A DNA stretch of 64,000 nt from Cruorifilaria tuberocauda (taxonomy: Eukaryota; Nematoda; Chromadorea; Rhabditida; Onchocercidae), in NCBI GenBank assembly GCA_013365365.1, contig JABVXU010000034.1:235033-299032 (forward strand), written 5' to 3'. Within the stretch, counting starts at the first letter, position 1. Each line of letters opens with the position of its first letter. Below are positions 39,071 to 51,546 of this stretch, one piece after another. The translations under genes and the position numbers were made by a program. A model generated the notes under the pieces. It did no database searches. It saw nothing but the letters and a program-made list of their open reading frames with translations, and was not told where the DNA came from.

Positions 39071-40028
39071 TTCACTTTTATATCTTATTTTGACAGCATT
39101 CTGTCTTTTTTGCAGCTCTATTAGATTATTTACTTTTCTATTTACGGAATTACCTCCTGTTGAGAATTCTTTTTATAACTTCATCTTTACTGATATAATT
39201 TTATAAATCCTTTCAATTACTCTCAAAAATGTAAAAGTCAAAGAGGACCAATTGATTTCAAATTTGCACTTTTCCAATTCTTTTAATTTACTTCTTTGAC
39301 CGTCGTTACTTGGTCAATTTTTATTGTTGCTTAAAATGTTTGCATTTTCAATTTTATAGCTCGAACAGTATTAAACGTACTTTCTATTTTCTTTCAGAGC
39401 ACATGAAATCAGCATGCAATGTTACATGTTCGGTGAGTAGAAGAGAGCAAACAGAGATAGCTAGAATTGACTGGTAAAGGAACATTTGAAGTCCGAAGTT
39501 TCAAAGGTTTAGATTTCAAGCATAGACAATTAAGTTTTTGTGGCTCATTCGTTCTGAAGGCAGTGCTTATCTTTTGCCCTTTGAAAAAGGAAAACGACTG
39601 GATATACACATAGAATCCTGGAAATCAAAATACAGGTTCCGCACAAAACCAAAGAAGAAAATAAATGGTGCCCTTTAATGTTGCCCACTCGCTGGTGTGA
39701 TTTTTTATCATAATCAGACTGGGTTTGGTAACTATACGCCTTGGAATCCATAAATTTTGCAATGAAACGCCACAGCCTGATTTCCATAATAACATTAAAA
39801 TATGTTTACATGTGTCCGGTATTTCCTACCACCGAGAATGCACGATCTATAATTTCTTATTTCCATTATGACTTTGCTTCTGCACATTTTTTTAAACATT
39901 AAAACACTCTTTTTATGAAGTCAAATAAGATGCGAAATTGATGTCACAGATGGAACTGAATATGAAAACTTGGATCTCCCACAATGCAACTCTACATGGA
40001 AAAATGCGTAGTAAGACAGCAGAACAAA
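39071..40028. other. intergenic region between convergent genes
   Basis: 3' flanks of the LET-767-like gene (+) and RPN13 (-). The 80- and 66-codon minus-strand frames at 39409-39787 overlap each other in different frames and show no domain. Confidence 0.5.
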
Positions 40029-43000
40029 TTAATCGAGGTCCATGTGGTCGTCAGATTTGTTTTTCTCCGCTTCATGAATAGCGTTTTCATTAGTTTCTTC
40101 ATCTTCAACGTCCGATTCCATCCCTACAGATCGAGCTTAATAACAGAGCTATACAAAGCAGTTTAATAAGTCACTGCAGTTCTATATCGTTGACCAAAAT
40201 TTTCAGAATTTAAAACAAAAAAAAATAATTTGGAATTTGAAATAAGATTGCATTTGCTTTCGCCGACATACCCAGCAGCTTACCGGGATGAGATGATGTT
40301 TCAGTTTTCGCTACAGCTTTTTCTTTGACACTCTCACTTGCCGTAAACTGTGTTGCCCATATAATCATATCTGAAATTTTTACTAATAAGATAAAAAACT
40401 TCGTGAATTAGCAATATTATGGCCTTGCGAGATGTTACGAAATCGGCGCACTGGATTTTTTACACTACTCATATGGACTGACTCACATTAAAACTGATGA
40501 AATAAAATTTTATCCTACTAAATAGACTTATCGTATTCTAGAAGGTTTGGAAAAAAAATCGGAGGTTTGGGAATGAAATTTACCTCCACCTCCAGCAGCT
40601 GTGGCTACATTTGCATCGATACCGAACTGTCGCAATACTGGAGCCAGCTGTCCAGTCTGCAAGGCATGACCAAAAATATCAGCTGCCTGTCGAAATTGAG
40701 GTGTACGAAGTGTTTGTTCCAGTTCTTGTTGATTATTGTAGATGGGCTCCTTGATATAAAGAAATTGGAAGTTGTAGATGCAATATTTTCATGGTAGAGT
40801 ATCTAGTCATAATTCTAGTCAGACATGGATAAAACCTAGGAGTATGTCAAATTAATAACATATTCTTCTTTCAACTAACTAACTTTCAACCTCAAAACTA
40901 AATTAGCTTTCCTAACTGTCAATTAGTAATATTCATATTACTATGTTATTTGTTTACTTAATATCAAGATTCTGAAATTGTTTTCATTTGAAATCCAATA
41001 AAGCTCAGCTCGCTGCTTTTTAGAGACGTAACCAGAATCTCTAAAATAACTCGCAAGCAAGAAAATCTGAATTGCTAAAATTCACTGAATAGCTTTGTCA
41101 TTCATATGTAAGTTATACAATACTTGTTTCGACATATGTTTGCTTCACTTAAAAAAGCAGCTTCGCTACTACTGCTTCAGGCTACAGCTATTGATCAATA
41201 ATCTGTAGTTATGAGTCACTGTAACTCTACAAAAGAGAAAGATGCGAGATTTTTTCTGAAGACTATACTTCTAATTCATATTTCGATTCAGCTTGGTCAC
41301 TGCTGCATATTCGAGTAGACAGAAGTAACTGAAGAAAAAAAATACTTGATTGGGTAAATGGGGAGTCAGTCGTTCAGTATATTTCACTAGAACATCGCTG
41401 ATTTTGTCAGCACAGCACAGTACATCAGTAAAATCAATTGAAACTGAAATAAATATATTATTTTTTAAATAAAATAAGTATAATAAGGATAAAAAACCTA
41501 GCAAACATAATGTATTATTTCGCATCATTCAGCGAAAAACAGTCGTTTTCAATGCTACTAAAAATGATCAAGCATTGCAAAAATACCAACTTCGAAAAAC
41601 GACGTTATGTTAGAATCAGTTACTGATAAATACAATTTCATAATTCCTTACTCCTTTGATATATCATCAAACAAATATTTTAGTATTTCCTTGCCAGAAA
41701 AATATTCTATTTGCAATTAAAAAATGAGAGTGGACACATTGGTTCGTACGACGCTAACTAATTTTCTATTATCCTTTCGTTCGGAATAAAATCTCTACAT
41801 TAGGTTGCAAAATTTCAGGTTTGTTTATAAATTCGAGAAACTGAAATTTTTTATAACTACGTTTTCTTCCGGATCCATCAGGTGGCGTTATGCTTGCAAT
41901 AATTTCTTTCAACTGCGACAGCTGCACTGCATTATTTGATGAGGTACCGGCAACACCCCCACTGGCAGGTGTATTGGATGACGTTGCTCCCTGTGTGGAT
42001 GTTGCTCCGCTTTCTTCCGATGTCACTCTAGAAGTTATTTTATCCATCATCAAAATTAATACTTGGATTTTAAGGTAAGTTAATATTTCCATCTTTAATA
42101 ATAAATGATAATGTGAGGTAGAACTTAATATTTTTTACGTTATGGAATAGTGGCTCCTTCAACATTAAAAAATAAAAGCAAATATAATTAAATTACTTTT
42201 AAAGTCTCATTTGAATCATTTCTACCTGATGTTTACTTTTCTTTATAAAAAAGCTAAATGTTCGTCAAATTAAATTATTTAAGACTGTAAAAATTTCAAA
42301 ATCTTGATAATCCCTTTGTTCCCAAATTAAAATCCGTTGACCTTAATATTTTTATTTTATCTATTTACCAGAGAAATAAAAAAGAAAAAGCAGTTTTTCG
42401 AAACTGCCCAAGGTGATACAGATTCTACATTAATGTCCTGAGAATAAACAGAAATGACACTGGATAAACTTATTCCAGAGTGCCGCATATGCAAAATACA
42501 ATTGCAAAAAGAACCATCCTAAAAAAACGAAAATTAATGCAAAAATCATAAATCTAACGGATGAAGTGCATCAGTAACAAGTGGTAGCTGTGGCAAAAGA
42601 TTTGCTGCTTCACTAGCTGAAGCGCCATTTGTATGATTCATCAGTGAAAGCAATTGCATTAATTGACTTTGATCTAGATTTCCCAGTGCTCCAAGTTCAC
42701 CATTAGCACTTGCACTGCCCAAAGCTGCTAAAGTGCCAAACGATGAAGCACTAGTACGATCAGCTCCTCCGCGTGCTGCTGCTCGTGGGGCTGGAGGATT
42801 ATTTAACATTTCATTTACCTAAAATACAATATCTTTATATCAATGCATTTCTAAATATAAACAGAACGGCACAAAAAAAAGGCATTCTATAGAATGAAGA
42901 CTTAGTAATTTGAACAATAATTTTTGTGTCTCAAGCTATTGTGGAAATTAGCAATTTCAAACTGCATGATAAATTCTAGCAATAACGCTAATTCTGTGAG

Positions 43001-44224
43001 AATATATTGAAAATCTCGGTATTTCTTGATACCATTTTGCGAAAGAGCAAAATACATTATAGCGACGCTGTTATTTTAATGTGGTTCTTTCCCCTCACTA
43101 ATTGTAATATACAGAATTATATATATAATAGATTTATTAACACAAATAATAGAAAAAAAAACTAACTTTCTTGCAGTTTTCATCATCCTTATCAGTTTTA
43201 CCATCTTGCATCCAGAATAAACGTTTCTCATCCGTACTTTTGAATTTCAACATGTAGACGCGACCGTCCGTACACTCCTTTACTCGCAAAAATTCTGTGT
43301 CGCCAGGAAAAATAATCAAGTCCTATGAAAAAAAATTTTTGAAATCATGCTGTCTACAGCAATTTCTTTTCTTGACTTAAGCAAGTCTTTCCAAAAATCA
43401 TATGCAATTCTTTTCCACAATACTCTAAGCTCAAAGTATAATTAATTTATAAATGCATTTGTCGTTTTTGCTCCCTTAACTTGTTTGAAAAACTAGAAAC
43501 ACCTAAAACATTTCAATTGCCCACATATTGTTCACGTTCAGTTGCTCACATTAAGCCATTTTCTTTCTTCATCATTATAAAATAATTAACTAAGAATAAA
43601 CGTAAAATATAAATACGTTAAGGGAGCAAAAACGATAATTGCACTTCTTTTTTCTGATTTCCTTTTCATTCCCAAATATTCATCAAAAATTATCAATACA
43701 TTAGGACAATCGCTGTTAACTTGATCTTGAAATTACAAAATAATTTGAATACATTTTGAATGTGTTCAGTTTTAAATAAAAAGAACATATTAAGAATATC
43801 ACTAACATCCACAACTGCTCCAGTTTCACGATTTTTCCAGCAAAAATGCATCAGTTGATCACTGGATTGCTTAATAAAAATTAATCCTTTTGTTTTATCA
43901 GCCACAACCTTACGTCTATCCACTGTTGAGCCTGCTTGCAAATTTGACCGTCCAGCCTTAATTAATATTTACTTCCAATACATTAATTTAAACTGCAAAT
44001 AACAAACTGAACACCATATTCGCAATCAAATTCTAAATGTTCCAAATCATTTCACTCCAGCTAACCGAAATCCAAAATAGTTTTTATGGCTACATTGATG
44101 CCTTTAATGTAAAAACACAGTGTGTATGAGAACTTTTACCGATACTGCAAAAAGTTACCTTGAACTCAACCAAATAACCATTGCTAGCTTGACTGGAACG
44201 TGAGTTCGCAAACATTACACTCAT
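40029..44224 (-). CDS. rpn-13: RPN13/ADRM1 proteasomal ubiquitin receptor
   Basis: Subunit of the 26S proteasome regulatory particle. Its N-terminal Pru domain binds ubiquitin and RPN2, and its C-terminal DEUBAD domain recruits UCH37. Nine exons close in frame: 44224-44159, 43956-43807, 43322-43167, 42818-42559, 42027-41861, 41443-41346, 40749-40584, 40370-40284 and 40123-40029, giving 414 aa. Pru: [36 protein letters not shown], and [20 protein letters not shown], followed by the conserved NNPP. A low-complexity Ala/Ser/Gly/Thr linker follows. [26 protein letters not shown] then [17 protein letters not shown] and [10 protein letters not shown]. The acidic tail ends DDHMDLD, as human ADRM1 ends EDMSLD. 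The ATG follows an acceptor-like ATCAG by 1 nt. Confidence 0.95.
40471..40543 (+). repeat. 76-bp dispersed repeat, copy 2
   Basis: Partner of 38382-38457, on the same strand, here inside an RPN13 intron (40371-40583) where it is antisense to transcription and supplies no splice site. Confidence 0.75.
43463..43634. mobile_element. MITE-like element with perfect 18-bp inverted ends, in RPN13 intron 2
   Basis: CGTTTTTGCTCCCTTAAC at 43463-43480 is the exact reverse complement of 43617-43634. The interior is about 136 bp of AT-rich sequence with no coding capacity. Total length of about 172 bp fits a miniature inverted-repeat element. No clear target-site duplication is visible, so a plain stem-loop is the alternative. 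Confidence 0.55.
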
Positions 44225-45137
44225 ACTGATAGAGATTTACGGAAATATCTTTATCTTGAATCTCTGAAAACAAAAACCTCAAATTCAACAAAGAACTGAG
44301 TTACAAAACATGATCTAGGGAATCTGTGCAGTCCATTCCACATTTTATGATGCCTTCCAACTTCATTCTGCGCTGGATGCTGAACTGAAGACAAAGCACA
44401 TTTAATTTTAATCGTCTTCTAATAATATACTTAACAAAAAAGGATTCCATCTATCTTTTGTTCCTCTCAAAAATCTTCGCATGATAACAGTCCACCCTAA
44501 ACCATATTTTATCTTGGTAAATCCCTAAAAACATATAATATTAAGATCAACTTAATATAAGCTTCAGTTTAAATTCTAGTCATATTCTATCCCTAACTAT
44601 AGAGCAGAGGATATCAGAAGCATCTGCAGACTCGTAACATTCCTTAATTTCATTTACTAGTATAAATCATTAAAACATATTTCTCCTTCTTTAACTAAGT
44701 ATTTTGAAACAATCCTTAATAACGTTCATATAAACAATAAGCTAAAAGTTTCGAGAAGAGGAGGAAAAATTATGAAATAACGACAGTTACATAGGAAAAT
44801 AACCGAGGACTTTAACCTCCAAAAACAAAAAACGCAGAAAATAATAAGTCGATGTCTTTATTCAAATAAAACATGAAAAAATAATTTTTTATTCACACAT
44901 GGAAAAATATGAAAATAATTCGTGAAAAAGTAAAATGAGAAAACTATGAATAAATCGTCCATATATTATCTATGAATCAACAAAATTTTATGTCATATTC
45001 ACTTTCTAGGTCATTTTCAATCCACATATCAATTATGCGTCTTTTCTTATTTCTTTCGTTGCTCAAAATAATTGAAATAATAAAATGCAATAGACTAGAG
45101 TTAAAATTTGCTATGAAGCAGTTGAAAATAAATAAAT
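44225..45137. other. intergenic region, RPN13 5' flank
   Basis: About 910 bp of AT-rich sequence with no supported gene. The 66-codon plus-strand frame at 44972-45172 runs antisense into the end of the next gene. Confidence 0.5.
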
Positions 45138-47870
45138 CTAAATATCTAGAAGTTCATCCTTCAGAGATTTGAAAAACACACTCGAATTCGGACCTTCCAA
45201 AATATCCAAAATATCTTTTTGTGTGAGAATATCTGATAGCTTCGCAAGATGAACGTGATAGCACAGGATATTTTTGTCGAAAACTGAATAATCAGCAGCT
45301 TTTGAGAGAATCTGAAGAGCTCGTAAAAGGCATTCAGCTCATGAAAGGTAATCGCAGAATCTTTTAGGAATGCATTGACTTACTCTTTAAAATATAATAA
45401 ACGATAGCCAGATAATTTTTAATTATATGCCACAAAGTTCGAATATGCCATGAAACGCAGAAACGTTGTAGCAAATTAGCACCAGTACCACAACGAATGT
45501 CATCACTGATGATGAAGTCAAGCTTCGAAATGTTGCGGATAGTCCACAATTCTATTTAAAAATAGAAACAAAAGGAAATATGATTTTCGAACCTCGCAAA
45601 GGTACTTTAATTCTAACACAAAAAATTAGAATAATTAGAATGATAAAATTAATCCATAAAAAGGAAAAAGAATACCTCGAGAGCCGGTCTCAACTCTAAT
45701 GAGGGAGAAATTTTCCAATCGGAGTAAAGCATTGCCGTAAAACCATGTAATGGATTTTTATAGACACCGCCAGCACAGCAATCATGAACAACCATAAATG
45801 GAAACGTCTGAAAAGTTTACATGGAAATTTACTTTAAAAAAGCTATAGCTTTATTTATTACACAATTGAAAATGAAGATACATACCACTGAAGCAAAATG
45901 CTTTGTAACAATTGGGGTTTCTTTGATAAATGCCATAATGAGATCACCACGCCGACCAGTTAACCAATGATTCAAAACCAAAAAAAGTGACTGTCGTAGC
46001 GAATCTTTGGTGACCGAATAGGCAACAAAATATGAAACAAATTCAGGAACTTCATCAGCCAAAGGTAGCAAATATTTGTGCTGGAATTCAGAAAAAAATG
46101 AATGGCTTCAAAAAAAATCAAATTGTAGAAAATTATCAAGTTCTGGTAAAATTAATGTTCCTGATTTTCCAAGCTTCTCCACGTAAAACTTCTGCACAAT
46201 CCCTTCTTGCTTTTATTAATTATAACATCTTTTCCTCCTGCTCTTATATCAACCGCTAAAATATGCTGAATCATCTGGAAATGTTCTACTACCCATCTGC
46301 CGCAAAAGTCCAAAAAGATTTATGCTAAAAAATGCCTGAGAGGAAAAATGTTTGAAAAAGCCTGACCAAATTGGAATCATCTGGAATGAAAATGTAATGG
46401 TCGACAAGTTGAGAAACAAACTGCTGTGCATATGATTTTCCGCTGCCAATCTGAAAAAAAAAGTTTTTTGTATTATGCACAGATCTTACATCAAAATTTC
46501 TCCAATAGACACAAATTACAACAATAAATTTAAAAGCATAACCTTATGCAGCCACTGTGAAATATGGTTCAGCACTGAATAACATGGATATTGTACAGCC
46601 AATGAACACAAGTTAATTAACAGTGAAATACGTGTTTCATGTAAAAGTGGTTCGCCCTCACGGCCACAAAATATGGCTTCAAAATATGAATACTGATGAC
46701 CGCGCGGTTCAGATTCTCTTTCCTGAAAAGTGCTTAAAACAGTTTGAAATGTCTACATCATGAAGTAATAGTGAAATTTTTATGAAAAACTTTTAAATAT
46801 TCGTTAATAAATACAGCCATCCCACTATTAAGTGCATATTTTTTGACAATGAAAAATCTTGACATATTTGATTATAATCTAGAAAATATTATTTTCTTTG
46901 TATACTTGAAACTCCTGTACAATATATCTAATACGCTCTTACATTATTTAGTGTTGAGTCCAATAATGAGTACGATTCAATTTGCGCCAATCACCACCCA
47001 ATTATTTTTTGCTTTACACGAATATTATTTATTTTTAAATATTTCGCTCTTTAAAGCATTTACATAAAAATGATTGTGAAAATTAGTTTCACTGAGTAAA
47101 TTTACTCGAAATAACGTTTGATTAAGAGAAAAAATACGCATTATACACTATACATTGAGTTAAGATAAAAGAACATCTTACTCTGAAATAATCGCAAAGA
47201 ATCTGCATGAGACGTAACTGCTGCACTTGATTCAACCGAGATACTCGTCGATCAGGAGAAATGCAAAACAAATCATTATCCAGTTGATATTGTAATTCAT
47301 TGTTTCGTAATGCTGCAGGACCACGCCATTTCTGTCCTTGTTGACCGCAAACTTTCGTTACCTCAAGCAGTTCTCGATATCACTTCATAGAGATTTCACA
47401 ACCGAAATATTCAGTGCATAAAAAGTGTCCACATGCTAAGCTAAAAGATAAAGATCAAAATCAATTCAATAAAATAATAAAATCCAGCCTGAAAATTTTT
47501 AAAGACATTCTAATCCATCGAAACCATCAGTCACTGAACTAAAATCGCCTGTATTTGGCCAGTCTATATTACCCAGCAGCGAAAGGGATATCAAACGACT
47601 ATTCACAAAAATGCTCCGAATTTCATTTTTTAATGACAACACTTCTACTGAGAATCAGATGCTTCATTGAATGCAAGGAAGACTTTATCAGATAAACCAG
47701 AGTTTACTGAATATATAGTAAAATCTGGCATTTTAAACATATCACTGTAGTAAAGGTGATAGCGGCACCTGTTCTAAGACATCTGTAACACAAACGGGAA
47801 AGGACTGATGCTTTCGAGGAGAAGCTGCTCCAACGGTAGAAGATTGACCACTACTACGTCTATCCATCAT
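45138..47870 (-). CDS. unrecognised alpha-helical protein (multi-exon)
   Basis: Minus-strand exons whose phases close: 46722-46543, 46450-46367, 46335-46254, 46209-46190 (tentative, 20 nt), 46080-45886, 45807-45676, 45551-45434 and 45337-45138 (TAG). Upstream, 47440-47182 is open except for one in-frame TGA at 47382-47380, and 47870-47769 (MMDRRSSGQSSTVG...) is a plausible first exon with an unresolved join. The product is mostly amphipathic helix, HEAT-repeat-like, for example LLPLADEVPEFVSYFVAY and ECLLRALQILSKAADYSVFD. A short LACGHFLCTEYFGC stretch could bind a metal. No catalytic motif or signal peptide is seen, and I could not assign a family. The regular phases and low-bias protein composition argue it is real. 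One 31-nt intron (46336-46366) is suspiciously short. Confidence 0.55.
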
Positions 47871-48317
47871 CTCTCTTTTCTCCCGCTTATCGTTTTCTCG
47901 TTAGTTCTCCTTTCCAAGACTTATCACAGTTACCTTGGCTCTGGCGAATATTTAGCCGAAAATTATTTTAAAAATTATATTTAACAAAATACACAAAAGA
48001 TGATATCTCTAAACAATATAATTAACTTAACATTTTGGTTAGCAGGAACAGTTAGTTAGGTTAATAAAACTAAAGCCTGAAATTCTAGCTAACTTTAACA
48101 GCGTCCTTGGAAGAATATAATGAATAGTGCAATCACTAATGAATATTTGACTGTCCATTCTCTCGCAAATTCTCCATTAGCTTTGTCTTCCAAATAATTC
48201 AATACGATACGATTGAAGTAGAAATAAGCTTTGAAGAAGAAATAGGCTCATTAAACCGGCCAAGCATTTCAAGCTTATGATTTGTATCAACTGATCCACT
48301 TCAACAACATACCTCCC

Positions 48318-48413
48318 CCCACATACACGACACTGATCATCCCGTCCAAAAACTATCAATCCCCGTTCTTTCTCGGTCCTAGCACGATTATCTTCGAAGT
48401 TGTTTTCCGACAT
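48318..48413 (-). CDS. orphan first-exon candidate with a CxxC motif
   Basis: An ATG at 48413 opens a 32-codon frame (MSENNFEDN..., then DDQCRVCGG) ending at a good donor AG|GTATGT. The C-x2-C could be half a zinc-binding site. It might be the 5' exon of the gene at 45138-47870, but it ends in phase 2 and I found no matching acceptor. Confidence 0.25.
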
Positions 48414-49987
48414 TTATAAAAGCGCGAGAATTTAAAATTTTTTAATGAATTTTGAGATTTTAGAAGAGGTTATTATAGGCCATAGCTTCGGTTGGCCTGG
48501 TTCTGCATTTTAAGCTTTGATTAACATGCATTAGAACCAAACTGGAATATTCATTTGGGATAGTTTAAGGTCTTATTGCTCTATTTTTCATTCAGCTAAT
48601 GTTGTTTTGGGATGCTGATATCGATTTCCAAATATTTAGTTCCACAATACGAGATAGCAGTGAAATTGCGCATAAATAGCCATTTTGATTGTTGTTCTGC
48701 TTTATTATCATGTCTAATTATTTGCTTCTAGTAGACCATCCTTAGCTAATTTTATTTTAATATATTCACCGCTTTTTCCACTTTGTATTTATAACTCAAA
48801 AGAATCTTATTGCAGATACCTGTTCATGTGCTTTCCTACGTCCTTGGCGCATTTTTTTTTTAATCAAAACGATGGCCACATCTTGAACAATATGTCTGAT
48901 TATTTGTTCTTTTGAAGCGTTATATTATCTAAAGTGACTATTTTATTGTAAAGAAAAAGAATAGATTTCCTTTCTTCATTCTTCCATTCACATGGAATTC
49001 TCTAGAAAGAGCGCAGGATACTAACAGTTACTCTACCGGTGTGTCATTGCATTCTTTCTCCTCTTCAGGCTTTATAGCAAAAAAAGATTCATATTAATTT
49101 CAGCATTAATCCATTTTATCTCAATATATTTTTAGTGCATAAATTAGTCTTTCATTGATATATCCTTTAAGTCTTTCATTGATATATTGCAAATTTTCGA
49201 TGTTATCAAAAAGAGAAATACTATCCTATAAATTTTGTTGACACTACTGTCTTGAAAAAAACAGATGTTTCCCTCAGTAATTTCAATACTACCTTCTGTT
49301 TTAAATCCTAAGCCGTGGTCATGTGTTTAGAACTGCTCAGCATTATCTTTTCAAGCATCATTACTTTTTAAGTATCATGGATCGCTTGGCTTTATAAGTA
49401 TCATAGACCCATGATTCTTAGATCCAACGTATCGTAATAGTTTTCCGATAAAGTTTCGTAACTGATTTTTGCAACATTGTTTCATCTTACTCCTATATTA
49501 TTTTCAGCATCAAAATAACATTCTGCTTATCTATTCTTATCTATATACACTTATCTACTTAAATCGAACTACAAACCGGACAAGACGAACACGCAACTAA
49601 TCATTCAACCTTAATATAGCCATTCTTTTCTTTATTATTATCATTTCAATCAATGATTAAAGAAGTTCGGTGTGATACCCTTCAATTCTAAGTTTACTGC
49701 ATACATGAATTGGAACGTTAGAAAGTATTCACCCTATTTTTATTAATTAATTCTTATTTTAATCTGAAACTGATCGACGATGTTTTCTCTTGAAATCTGG
49801 AATAAAAATTTGTGGATTTCAAATTATGCCGTATACAGTTTCGCTTATCATTGTTTTACTATCGTCTTCACACTTTGCATCACCTTTTAATGAAAGGGAT
49901 TTGTTAGAAATCATCTGCACGTTTTAATTTTAATATTACAGTATGCTTTTTTCACGTGTTTTAGTTATTAACTCTCCAGCATCACAG
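48414..49987. other. intergenic region with a small tandem duplication
   Basis: No gene seen. An 18-bp unit (AGTCTTTCATTGATATAT) occurs at 49146-49163 and 49170-49187, a two-copy tandem repeat of 24-bp period. Confidence 0.5.
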
Positions 49988-50416
49988 ATGGGCCAGTTTT
50001 TCGGTAGAATAAAAGAAGAAAGAAAAGGATTTGTCATAGATGATTTATTTAGCACTCCAACTAGGAAGATTGTTCGTCGTGTTGAAATGGATCCAAGATC
50101 ACCAACTACGGCAATACCACGAACGCCTATTGAGGTTGAAAGGTCTGGTTTTTAACTCACTGAAAAAAGTACCTAAAAATATGGCAAATCCAGAAATTTA
50201 TGTTTATATAGTCATTAGAATGTTATTTCATGAAACACACTGGCTCTTTTATATTCTAGATGTCCTTTTCCTTCGGAAGCCAAGTTTTTTAGAAAGTCAT
50301 TTTTCAGTACGCCGAAATCGAGCGACTCGTTAGTAACTTCACCTAAAAATAAAAAGCGACGGCAGAAGTTGCACGAAAAAGTTCTATGTAAAACTAATGC
50401 TTCAACTAACACTTGA
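49988..50416 (+). CDS. CDCA3/Tome-1-like small protein
   Basis: Two exons, 49988-50142 and 50260-50416 (TGA), join in phase to 103 aa. The key motif is [17 protein letters not shown] (exon 1, residues about 35-51), closely resembling the DPRSP...RTPI motif of vertebrate CDCA3 (Tome-1), a cell-cycle F-box adaptor. The second exon has phosphosite-like STPKSS and [11 protein letters not shown], suggesting a nuclear or CDK-regulated protein. The protein is much shorter than human CDCA3 (268 aa) and no KEN box or F-box-like motif is obvious. The ATG follows CATCACAG directly, a trans-splice-like acceptor; a start at 49943 in the same frame is possible but would read across that acceptor. Coding status is likely, family assignment moderate. 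Confidence 0.6.
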
Positions 50417-51546
50417 TATATGGAGTTAGTATTTTTGTGCATCGAAAGTCGAAATAGAATCGTTTTTTCATATATATTACAAAAAACCAGATGTATTCCA
50501 ATTAATTATGAGTGGAGTTTGGATAAACATAACGTGACCTCATATTTTTGTACACCATCTGAAAGGGTTAGCACGATTTTAAATCACTTCATGGTTAAAC
50601 TCTATGATATTATGATACAGGTTACCAATAAAAATATAGGTCAGGGTCGATAGTAAAACAAGGAGGGATATTTCCATCTGATATCTTGATATGCTTTGTT
50701 CTGCATTGTTATTTTTGACCGTTATATTTCGTTTATTTTTCTCCAGTTGTTATATTTTCGAGCTTCACACATTCAATTGTAAAGTAAACTATGCAACTTC
50801 CCGTAAAGTAGTTTCTAATTTTTCCATGTCTATAAGTTTTCGATGTTTTGAATATTTATACCGCATTCTGTATATAAACAGGACTTGTATCATAAATTTG
50901 CTGAAATTGGAAGTTTTGTACATAATGTGATCATTCTGGGACTCCATAATAAAGTAAACATTGCTCTGGCAATCTTCACTAAGGTGGTCCAAGGTTAAAC
51001 CTTTCTATGCTAATGATAACACCATTTTCGTGTAATTCATAATACCTTTGCAAGTAGCAATTACGTATTTTGCGTCAATTTTCAGACTCACTTATATGGG
51101 ATATTTAAACTTCAGCGGCACTTCGCAGTGAATACCTCAAGCACAAGTGAAAAAATTTCTTTCAAATGTATTCCGCATCATTATTTTAGAGAATACCATC
51201 TCAATTTTGCCACAAAAAGCTTGGAAGACAGATCCTTTCTATTCTTGCAAGTGAAACCAATGGTCAGGTTTCCAATATTTATAAAAAATAGAAATATGAT
51301 GAGCCAAACTTCAGGCTTTATTTAAAAATAAGTCTCGTGCAGAAAGACTTCAACATTTACAATTGGAAGAATTTAAGGAATGACAATGTTAAACTTTTAT
51401 GCATTCATTAGAATCGTATTGTAATACTATCGCAATACTCAGAGAATCAACATTTCTGCCAGAACAAACGATGATTTGGAGCATAAAAATACTTATTATA
51501 GAAAGGAATATGAACAATGTCACGATATACTCAGTTTCGAGATCAG
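50417..51546. other. intergenic region between convergent genes
   Basis: No supported gene. Open frames of 65-79 codons on both strands overlap each other and lack splice-consistent neighbours. Confidence 0.45.

Noticed and set aside
41890..42078. 62-codon plus-strand open frame
   Set aside because: Antisense of the low-complexity Ser/Thr/Ala linker of RPN13.
46413..46427. GSGKS sequence in the unrecognised minus-strand protein, suggesting a Walker A motif
   Set aside because: The glycine expected four residues before GKS is missing and no Walker B or switch motifs follow.
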